Assembly (NCBI GenBank): GCA_002299425.1
Contig: DBNW01000041.1
Location: 1 to 14,970, forward strand
Direction: 5' to 3'
DNA: 14,970 nt
Origin: Methylococcaceae bacterium UBA662
GTDB taxonomy: Bacteria; Pseudomonadota; Gammaproteobacteria; Methylococcales; Methylomonadaceae
Part shown: one piece after another, positions 1-6,806 of the stretch
Layout of the letters: each line of letters starts with the position of its first letter
Position numbering within the stretch: position 1 is the stretch's first letter
Notes under the pieces: model-generated
The model's database searches: none
Told to the model about the DNA's origin: nothing
What the model saw: only the letters and a program-made list of their open reading frames with translations
Made by a program: the position numbers and the translations under genes

Positions 1-252
1 CAAGACTACCTGAAAAACAGCGTGTTCTACGCGGCCGGCTTCATCACCTATTGCAACCAGGAACTGGAGCGCATCCGCAACCGCTTCAAGGAAATGGAAG
101 ACAACGACCGGCAATGGATAGGTATTATTCGTACCGCCGTCAAATACGAAAAAAACCCCAAAATTCCTTACAGCATCAGCCATTCGCGCCGAGATTTTTT
201 ATTGCGCCGAGAGATAGCCTTGGAAATTAAAGAAATAAAAACCCTATTGTGA
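1..252 (+). CDS. 3' end of an unrecognised protein (partial)
   Basis: The reading frame is open from the first base of the window and ends at a TGA at 250-252, so this is the C-terminal 83 residues of a gene that begins to the left. A GTG at base 22 lies in frame but need not be the start. The visible part is mostly charged and probably helical, with a short apolar patch (VFYAAGFITY) followed by many Arg, Lys and Glu residues. It ends in a Lys/Glu-rich helix. I do not recognise the family and assign no function. The next gene starts 162 bp downstream in the same direction, with a possible hairpin between, so operon membership with the signalling genes is uncertain. Confidence 0.6.
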   Translation, partial: QDYLKNSVFYAAGFITYCNQELERIRNRFKEMEDNDRQWIGIIRTAVKYEKNPKIPYSISHSRRDFLLRREIALEIKEIKTLL

Positions 253-313
253 CCGCTTAACATTAAACACCAGACCGAGTAGGCACCATTCATCATGCTG
301 TCAAATTTCGCTG

Positions 314-334
314 GTACAAGCCGCTGCTTTGTAC
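314..334 (+). terminator. Small hairpin downstream of the partial gene, possible weak terminator
   Basis: GTACAA (314-319) plus GC pairs with GC plus TTGTAC (329-334), with one bulged T at 328 and a CGCT loop. Only a short T-rich run (tttccc) follows, so termination is uncertain. The rest of the 253-414 gap shows no convincing promoter hexamer pair. Confidence 0.25.
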
Positions 335-414
335 TTTCCCTGTGCGATCAGAGGGTTTGATTAACCGACAATTTTTTACAGCAAACCAAGCCCACACAAC
401 CTTAGCCTGTCCGT

Positions 415-3036
415 ATGAATGACACCGAACGACCTGACCACGAAACCGCACAACGGCTTGACCGCATCACGCGCATAGCGCAGCAGTGCTTTCACGTTCC
501 GGTGGCTTTCATGGGTTTAGTTGATGCCGAACAGGTCCGGCTTATTGCTCGCCAAGGCCTCATCCTTGAAACAGTGCTGCGGGACGGCTCTTTTTGCGCC
601 CACACCGTATTAAGCGAGGCCGTTTGGCATACCCCTGATGCGCGCTCAGACCCCCGCTTTGCTAGCAACGCCTGGGTGGCAGGGCCGCCGCACGTGCGCT
701 TTTTTGCCGCCGCCCCCGTGCACACCCCCAGCGGTGAGCGGGTGGCCACTTTAAGCATTTTTAGCGACCAAGCTCGTGATTTTTCGCCGGCAGAATGCCT
801 TACCCTGCGCGATTTAGCCAATTTTGCAGAAACCGAGCTAACCTACACGCCGTGGTTGCTAGCCGCCGAACAGCAATGGCAAAACAATGAGGCGCAGTTG
901 CGTAGCCTTGTCGAAACCTCCCTAGACGGCATTATCACGCTGGATGACCAAGGCGGCATCCACAGGGTTAACCCGGCGGCGGAAAAGATATTCGGCTATG
1001 CCGCCGGGCAAATAATCAACCGCAACATCAGCCTGCTGCTGCCTGCTTGCCAAAATTTGGGCCAAAACGGCTGGCGTCGGTACTTTAAAAAACGCTCCGG
1101 GGAGGGTCATGAATTGTCTGCGCTACGCAAAGATGGCTCGTTATTTCCGGTTGAGCTTGCCCTTGGCGAAACAGCTATCGACGGCCATCGCCGGTTTACC
1201 GCTATTGTCCGGGACCTCAGCGAAAGTAAGATGATGGAGCTGGCCTTCAAGCGCTACGAGGCCATCATCCGGTATTCTGACGACGCCATCATTAGCAAAA
1301 ACCTCAGCGGGGACATTACCAGTTGGAACGAAGGTGCCGAAAAAATGTTCGGCTACACCGCCATTGAGTCCGTGGGCAAACCCATGCTGCAACTGCTCCC
1401 CCCGGGTAAAGACATTGACGAGCAAAACATGCTGCAAAAATTGCTGAACGAGGCGAAATCTCAGCCTTTTGAAACTGTCTGGCGGCACAAAGATGGCACG
1501 CTGCTCGACATTTCTGTGACTGTCTCGCCCATCCTCAACGAGACCGGCGCTATTATCGGGGTCTCCAATATCGCCCGTGACATCACCGAAAATAAGCGTT
1601 TGGAGCGGATGAAAAGCGAGTTCATCGCCACCGTCAGCCACGAATTGCGTACCCCCCTGACCTCTATCCGCGGTGCCTTGGATCTGGTGCTGGGCAAAGC
1701 CGCCGTGTTTATACCCGAAAAAGCCAGGAAAATGCTGGAGATGGCCGCCCGCAACAGCGAGCGCCTTACTTTATTAATCAACGACATCCTAGACCTTGAG
1801 AAAATCGAATCAGGCAGCATTGATTTTGCGTTCAACCCCATGGATTTGATCGCCCTAGCGCACCGGGCCTTAGAAGACAACGAGGGCTATGCCCATCGCC
1901 ACCAAGTTCGGCTGGCCTTGGCCATCAACGGGCTAAGTCAGGCCACGGTTTATGGCGATGAACACCGGATACTGCAAGTGTTCGCCAATCTTATTGCCAA
2001 CGCCATTAAATTTTCGCCGCCACACAGCCAAGTTGAAGTCAGTATCGACAACCGTGCAGCGGGCTACCGAGTAGCCGTAACCGACCACGGCTCGGGTATT
2101 CCACAAGAATTTCGCAGCCGCATCTTTCAACGCTTTGCCCAAGCCGACAGCTCCGATGCCCGCGAGAAAGGCGGTACCGGCCTGGGTTTAAGCATCAGCA
2201 AAGCCATTGTCGAGCGGCATCATGGCACAATTGACTATGTTTCAGTGCTAGGCGAAGGCACTCGGTTTTATTTTGACTTGCCCGCCGCGCTCACTTCGGT
2301 GTCCGCCGATTTGACTATCACCCGCAATGCCAGAGTGTTAGTTTGTGAAGACAATTGGGATGTGGCAACCCTTTTGGCCGAAATGCTAGCGCAGGAGGGC
2401 GTTGATTGCGACATCGCTACAACCGCTGCCGCCGCGCGTACCCTGCTGGCTGAGCGTGACTACCGCTTGCTGCTGCTGGATTTGACCTTGCCTGATGAAG
2501 ACGGCCTGCACTTACTGGAACACTTGCGGGCCACCCCAAAAACCCGGCAACTGCCGGTGATCGTGGTCTCAGGCCGGGCTTTGGAAGGCCGTTCGGCATT
2601 CAGCGGCAGTGCCGTGATGGTGGTCGACTGGCTGCAAAAACCTATTGACCAGGAACGCTTTAGGCATTCGGTTCAGCATGTGTTAAAGCGCCACGAACGG
2701 CCTAGAATTTTGCATATCGAAGACAACCCGGATGTCATCCAAATTGTTCAATCCTTGTTGGAAAACAGTGCGGAATTCAGTTTTGCCACCAGCCTTGCAC
2801 AAGCGCGGCACTTATTGGCCGAACACCAATACGATTTGGTTATTCTAGATTTAGGTTTAGGCGATGGCTCCGGCGCGGCACTGCTCGACGGGCTGAAAAA
2901 CCAATGTCAGGTAGTGATTTTTTCTGCCCAAACGATCGGCCGGGAAATCAGCACCCGGGTCAATGCTGCGTTGACTAAATCCGTGACCACCAATGAGCAA
3001 TTGCTTGCCACCATCAGGAAGGTATTGCACGAATGA
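415..3036 (+). CDS. Soluble hybrid sensor histidine kinase, GAF-PAS-PAS-HisKA-HATPase-REC-REC
   Basis: 873-residue signalling kinase. Order of domains: GAF at about 15-143 (with an FCAH motif near residue 60), PAS at about 160-270, PAS at about 280-392, HisKA with the H-box SHELRTPLTS and phosphoacceptor His409, and HATPase_c at about 510-625. The ATPase has the N-box around Asn525/Asn529, the G1 box DHGSGIP at 557-563 and the G2 box GGTGLGLS at 586-593. Two receivers follow: REC1 (acidic pair Glu645/Asp646, phosphoacceptor Asp689, Lys742) and REC2 (Glu769/Asp770, Asp812, Lys855). No signal peptide or membrane segment is visible, so it should sense a cytoplasmic cue through GAF/PAS; the ligand is unknown. 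There is no HPt domain. The ATG at 415 has no strong ribosome site but gives a full GAF domain. Its stop overlaps the start of the next gene (ATGA), implying co-translation. The domain call is firm; the signal is not knowable here. Confidence 0.93.
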   Translation: MNDTERPDHETAQRLDRITRIAQQCFHVPVAFMGLVDAEQVRLIARQGLILETVLRDGSFCAHTVLSEAVWHTPDARSDPRFASNAWVAGPPHVRFFAAAPVHTPSGERVATLSIFSDQARDFSPAECLTLRDLANFAETELTYTPWLLAAEQQWQNNEAQLRSLVETSLDGIITLDDQGGIHRVNPAAEKIFGYAAGQIINRNISLLLPACQNLGQNGWRRYFKKRSGEGHELSALRKDGSLFPVELALGETAIDGHRRFTAIVRDLSESKMMELAFKRYEAIIRYSDDAIISKNLSGDITSWNEGAEKMFGYTAIESVGKPMLQLLPPGKDIDEQNMLQKLLNEAKSQPFETVWRHKDGTLLDISVTVSPILNETGAIIGVSNIARDITENKRLERMKSEFIATVSHELRTPLTSIRGALDLVLGKAAVFIPEKARKMLEMAARNSERLTLLINDILDLEKIESGSIDFAFNPMDLIALAHRALEDNEGYAHRHQVRLALAINGLSQATVYGDEHRILQVFANLIANAIKFSPPHSQVEVSIDNRAAGYRVAVTDHGSGIPQEFRSRIFQRFAQADSSDAREKGGTGLGLSISKAIVERHHGTIDYVSVLGEGTRFYFDLPAALTSVSADLTITRNARVLVCEDNWDVATLLAEMLAQEGVDCDIATTAAAARTLLAERDYRLLLLDLTLPDEDGLHLLEHLRATPKTRQLPVIVVSGRALEGRSAFSGSAVMVVDWLQKPIDQERFRHSVQHVLKRHERPRILHIEDNPDVIQIVQSLLENSAEFSFATSLAQARHLLAEHQYDLVILDLGLGDGSGAALLDGLKNQCQVVIFSAQTIGREISTRVNAALTKSVTTNEQLLATIRKVLHE

Positions 3037-3416
3037 ATACTATGGCTAACGTAATCAAAGTGTTGTATGTGGAAGACGAGCCGGATATCCGCGAAGTGGC
3101 CGAGTTTGCCCTAGAGGATGAAGGCTTCTGGCTGGTTTCGTGCGCCTGCGGCCTGGAAGCCATCGAAAAGGCGCAAGGATTGTCAGTAGACTTGATTTTG
3201 CTGGATGTGATGATGCCGGGCATGGATGGACCGACCACGTTAGGCCATTTGCGGCAACTGCCGAATATGATCAATACCCCCGTTATCTTTATGACCGCCA
3301 AAGTGCAAGCGGCTGAAATCGCCGCTTATCGAGAAACCGGGGCTTTAGGCGTGATCGCTAAGCCCTTCGATGCAATGGCCTTAGGTCAGGATATTCGCAA
3401 ACTGCTAGGCTGGTGA
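3033..3416 (+). CDS. Stand-alone receiver (REC) response regulator
   Basis: 127 residues, a single CheY-like receiver with no output domain. Visible active-site residues are Glu14/Asp15, phosphoacceptor Asp58 in LLDVMMPGMDG, Thr88 and Lys110 in the AKPFD motif. It starts inside the stop codon of the hybrid kinase gene (4-bp overlap) and ends one base before the next gene, so it is the middle member of a three-gene operon. Such proteins usually shuttle phosphate or act by protein-protein contact. Here it could accept phosphate from the kinase or exchange it with the HPt domain encoded next door, or act as a phosphate sink. Which of these applies is inference. Confidence 0.92.
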   Translation: MNTMANVIKVLYVEDEPDIREVAEFALEDEGFWLVSCACGLEAIEKAQGLSVDLILLDVMMPGMDGPTTLGHLRQLPNMINTPVIFMTAKVQAAEIAAYRETGALGVIAKPFDAMALGQDIRKLLGW

Positions 3417-3417
3417 A

Positions 3418-5055
3418 ATGGCTCAGCCGCCCCTCGATAAAATCGCTAAACTGGTCTCCCTGCAAGAGAAGTTCCGTACTGCGCTGCCCGAACGCATCGC
3501 GGCACTTAAAGATAAGTGGGGGCACATCAAACAACGAGGCAACCACCAAGACACCCTAGCGGATTTGCACCGCAATGCACACAGCTTAGCCGGTTCGGCG
3601 GGTACGTTTAATTTCTACCGCCTAGGAGAGCGGGCTAAGGATCTCGAACTGCTGCTTAAACAATACCTCCAGGGCGACCACACCCCCACCCTAACCGCCG
3701 CCATCGACCACGTCATGCGCCAACTCATAGAGGCTGCAGAAAAAGGCCCTGACCTGCCTGACCTAGCCATCCTGACCGAACCGACTCACCGGTACGATAA
3801 CTGTGGCCAGCCGCTGATCTATGTGCTTGAAGACGACGCACACCTAGCCCGGGAATCGGTCAGCCAACTGAATCACTTCGGCTATCGGGTGCAGGCTTTT
3901 GGCACGGCGACCGAGCTAAACCAAGCTGTCGATCGCCAGCTTCCCGATGCACTGCTCATAGATATTCACCTAGGAGACGCAGAAAGCGACGGCGCTAAAG
4001 TGGCGGCCCACATCCGCAGCCGCGTGCAACAGGACATCCCTACCCTGTTTATGTCGCGTTACAGTACTTGGGATTACCGGCTGAACGCCTTGCGCGCGGG
4101 AGGCCAAGCGTATTTTCCTAAGCCCATAGACTTCGACCATCTAGCCGACCAAATAGAAGTCGTTACCGGCCGCCGGCACGCAGAGCGCTACCGCGTTCTC
4201 ATCGTCGATGACACGCTGTTATTGGCCGAGCATTACGCGGCAGTACTGCAAGCGGCCGGAATGGAAACTGAAACTTTAGCGGATCCGGTGCACTTGTTGG
4301 ACGTGTTGCCGGTTTTTTTGCCCGACCTGTTGCTGATGGACTTGTACATGCCTAGCAGCAGCGGCATTGAGGCCGCGCAGGTGATTCGCCAACACGGCAA
4401 TTACCCTCATTTGCCCATCGTCTACATCTCCACCGAAAACGAACTCGACCAACAACTGAACGCCTTGCGCGTCGGCGGCGATGATTTTTTAGAAAAACCG
4501 GTCAACGACAAGCATTTAGTGTCCACGGTCAACGCCCGCGCCAAGCGCTTTCGTGACCTTCGTGTCTTAACCGACCGCGATGGCCTAACGGGAGCCCTCA
4601 ACCATATCAGTCTGAAACTGGCATTGGAACGCGAGCTGGCGCGGACGCAGCGCGGCAACAGCCTATTAAGCTTTGCCATGCTCGATATCGACCATTTTAA
4701 AAAAATTAACGACCAATACGGCCACCCGGTTGGCGACCGGGTTATCAAAAGCTTAGCTCGCCTGCTTGACCGCCGCCTGCGCAAGGGCGACATTATCGCC
4801 CGCTACGGTGGCGAGGAATTCGCCGTTATTTTGCCCGAGACTTCACTCAAAAACGCCCAGAATGTAATTGATGAACTCCGCCAAGCATTTGAAAAAATTA
4901 TTTTTATTCAAGAACAGGACAATTTTTTCACCACCTTTAGCGGCGGCATCGCCGGGTCTCCCCCGCATTGGGATATGCAAAACCTGATAGCCGCTGCCGA
5001 CAAGGCACTCTACCAAGCCAAGCGCGATGGCCGCAACCGGGTGTGTGTTTTCTAG
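3418..5055 (+). CDS. HPt-REC-REC-GGDEF diguanylate cyclase response regulator
   Basis: 545 residues. The N-terminal HPt domain (about 10-105) has the histidine motif around His55 (AHSLAGSAGTF). REC1 spans about 132-247 (Glu138/Asp139/Asp140, Asp182, Ser213, Lys235) and REC2 about 258-375 (Asp264/Asp265, Asp308, Ser338, Lys360); both look catalytically complete. The GGDEF domain (about 384-545) keeps the active-site signature GGEEF at 464-468. It also has the RxxD inhibitory site as RKGD at 455-458, exactly five residues upstream, so product feedback inhibition is expected. The enzyme should make cyclic-di-GMP from two GTP when a receiver is phosphorylated. It resembles PleD with an added HPt. 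It starts one base after the stop of the single-receiver gene; the close spacing and the missing HPt in the kinase suggest that all three proteins form one relay. Confidence 0.93.
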   Translation: MAQPPLDKIAKLVSLQEKFRTALPERIAALKDKWGHIKQRGNHQDTLADLHRNAHSLAGSAGTFNFYRLGERAKDLELLLKQYLQGDHTPTLTAAIDHVMRQLIEAAEKGPDLPDLAILTEPTHRYDNCGQPLIYVLEDDAHLARESVSQLNHFGYRVQAFGTATELNQAVDRQLPDALLIDIHLGDAESDGAKVAAHIRSRVQQDIPTLFMSRYSTWDYRLNALRAGGQAYFPKPIDFDHLADQIEVVTGRRHAERYRVLIVDDTLLLAEHYAAVLQAAGMETETLADPVHLLDVLPVFLPDLLLMDLYMPSSSGIEAAQVIRQHGNYPHLPIVYISTENELDQQLNALRVGGDDFLEKPVNDKHLVSTVNARAKRFRDLRVLTDRDGLTGALNHISLKLALERELARTQRGNSLLSFAMLDIDHFKKINDQYGHPVGDRVIKSLARLLDRRLRKGDIIARYGGEEFAVILPETSLKNAQNVIDELRQAFEKIIFIQEQDNFFTTFSGGIAGSPPHWDMQNLIAAADKALYQAKRDGRNRVCVF

Positions 5056-5133
5056 CCGTTCGTTAACCGAGTACCTGGCCTGCTGCTGGCCTTAAAGCCC
5101 CGCCGAAACTTAACGAATTTAAACAATAAAAAC
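5056..5133 (+). other. Intergenic gap with inverted repeat before ubiD
   Basis: TTCGTTAA at 5059-5066 is repeated inverted as TTAACGAA at 5110-5117, with an inner short hairpin GGCC (5077-5080) / GGCC (5088-5091) with a 7-base loop. There is no T-tract after either, so this is not a standard terminator. It could be a leader structure or an operator-like pair flanking the ubiD promoter. The significance is uncertain. Confidence 0.3.
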
Positions 5134-6594
5134 ATGAAATACAAAGATTTACGAGACTTTATCGAGCAACTGGAAAAACAAGGCGAACTTAAACGCATCA
5201 CCGTCCCGGTTGACCCGTACCTGGAAATGACCGAAATATGCGACCGGGTGCTGAAACAAAAAGGCCCCGCTCTACTGTTCCAATACCCGCACAACGCCAA
5301 CATCCCCGTGCTGGCCAATTTGTTCGGCACGCCGCGCCGAGTGGCACTGGGCATGGGCGCACAATCGGTGTCGGAATTGCGCGGCATCGGCGAGTTGTTG
5401 GCGCAGCTGAAAGAGCCAGAACCGCCCAAGGGCATGAAAGATGCCTTTGAAAAATTTCCGCTGTTCAAGCAGGTGCTGAACATGGCACCAAAGCGGGTCA
5501 AACAGCCGCCCTGCCAAGAAATTGTGCGCCAAGGCAGTGAAATCGACTTAAGCGATTACCCGATCCAAACCTGTTGGCCGGAAGACGCCGGGCCTTTAAT
5601 CACCTGGCCGCTGGTCATCACTAAAGGCCCGCACAAGGAACGGCAAAACTTAGGCATTTACCGCCAGCAAGTGATCGCCAAAAACAAGACCATCATGCGC
5701 TGGCTAGCGCACCGTGGCGGTGCCTTGGATTTTAGCGAGTGGCAGCAGGCTCATCCCGGCCAGCCGTTCCCGGTCGCCGTGGCTTTAGGCGCGGATCCTG
5801 CGACTATCCTCGCTGCTGTTACCCCGGTCCCTGATAGCCTGTCCGAGTACGCCTTCGCCGGTTTGCTGCGCGGCAGCAAAACCGAGGTCGCCTGCGGCTT
5901 GCTCAGCGATTTGTACGTCCCCGCCAGTGCCGAAATTATCCTAGAAGGCTTTATTTATCCTGGAGAGACTGCGCCGGAAGGACCCTTCGGCGATCACACC
6001 GGCTATTACAACGAAGTCGATGAGTTCCCCGTGTTCACCATCGAGCGCATCACCCAGCGGCAAGCACCGATTTACCACAGCACCTACACCGGTCGACCGC
6101 CGGATGAACCGGCGATATTGGGCGTGGCCTTAAACGAAGTATTCGTGCCGATTCTGCAAAAGCAATTTCCGGAAATCGTTGATTTCTACCTGCCACCGGA
6201 AGGTTGCTCGTACCGCATGGCGGTTATCAGCATGAAAAAACGATACCCCGGTCACGCAAAAAGGGTTATGTTTGGCACCTGGTCGTTTTTGCGCCAGTTC
6301 ATGTATACCAAGTTTGTCATCGTCGTCGACGACGACATCGACACCCGCAACTGGCAAGACGTGATCTGGGCCATCACCACGCGCATGGACCCCGCGCGGG
6401 ATTTGACGATTTTGGAAAACACGCCGATTGATTACCTCGATTTTGCTTCGCCGGTATCCGGCTTAGGCTCCAAAGTCGGCTTCGACGCCACCAACAAATG
6501 GCCGGGCGAAACCCACCGCGAATGGGGCAGGCCGATTGCCATGACCGAAGCCGTTATCGATAAGGTCGATAAACTATGGGCGGAGTTGTTTTAA
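5134..6594 (+). CDS. ubiD: UbiD, 3-octaprenyl-4-hydroxybenzoate decarboxylase
   Basis: 486 residues, close to the usual length of gammaproteobacterial UbiD. It decarboxylates polyprenyl-4-hydroxybenzoate in ubiquinone biosynthesis, using prenylated FMN made by UbiX plus a divalent metal. The fold signatures are visible: the cofactor/metal segment QNLGIYRQQV (Asn172, Arg177), the family hallmark EGPFGDHTGYY (Glu282, Asp287, His288), and the conserved C-terminal SKVGFDATNKWPGE stretch (446-459). No membrane segment is seen; the family is cytoplasmic or membrane-associated. The ATG at 5134 starts the conserved MKYKDLRDFI beginning; the ribosome site before it is weak. It lies 78 bp after the signalling operon and could be read through or have its own promoter. 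No ubiX or other ubi genes are in the window. Confidence 0.96.
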   Translation: MKYKDLRDFIEQLEKQGELKRITVPVDPYLEMTEICDRVLKQKGPALLFQYPHNANIPVLANLFGTPRRVALGMGAQSVSELRGIGELLAQLKEPEPPKGMKDAFEKFPLFKQVLNMAPKRVKQPPCQEIVRQGSEIDLSDYPIQTCWPEDAGPLITWPLVITKGPHKERQNLGIYRQQVIAKNKTIMRWLAHRGGALDFSEWQQAHPGQPFPVAVALGADPATILAAVTPVPDSLSEYAFAGLLRGSKTEVACGLLSDLYVPASAEIILEGFIYPGETAPEGPFGDHTGYYNEVDEFPVFTIERITQRQAPIYHSTYTGRPPDEPAILGVALNEVFVPILQKQFPEIVDFYLPPEGCSYRMAVISMKKRYPGHAKRVMFGTWSFLRQFMYTKFVIVVDDDIDTRNWQDVIWAITTRMDPARDLTILENTPIDYLDFASPVSGLGSKVGFDATNKWPGETHREWGRPIAMTEAVIDKVDKLWAELF

Positions 6595-6806
6595 TTTTTA
6601 AACATAAAGGCTCCAAGACCTGTCTTAGGAATCGTCACCTACCTAGACGATTCAAGGTGGCGCTGGAATGAATAGGGCGACGTAGCATTAAGACAGACAG
6701 GGCCTGATAAAGACGTGACTGCCCTGTTTGGGTTAAAATACAGCCATCAGGCCGGGATAACTCTTAAATCCTATCCCGTTATTGCGTTATCGACTGAGGA
6801 ATAAAA
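6595..6806 (+). other. Intergenic region dense in inverted repeats upstream of the multicopper oxidase
   Basis: Four pairings occur in 212 bp. CTGTCTTA (6620-6627) pairs with TAAGACAG (6689-6696) as a possible closing stem. Inside it, GAATCGTC (6629-6636) pairs perfectly with GACGATTC (6646-6653). ACAGGGC (6697-6703) pairs with GCCCTGT (6721-6727). CGGGATA (6753-6759) pairs with TATCCCG (6772-6778). The last stem lies 28 bases before the oxidase start. This could be a structured 5' leader or small RNA, with the third stem also serving as a weak terminator for ubiD. I recognise no known riboswitch consensus. Confidence 0.45.

Noticed and set aside
1141..1880. Two overlapping long open frames on the minus strand
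   Set aside because: They are antisense to the PAS and HisKA regions of the sensor kinase, with low-complexity translations.
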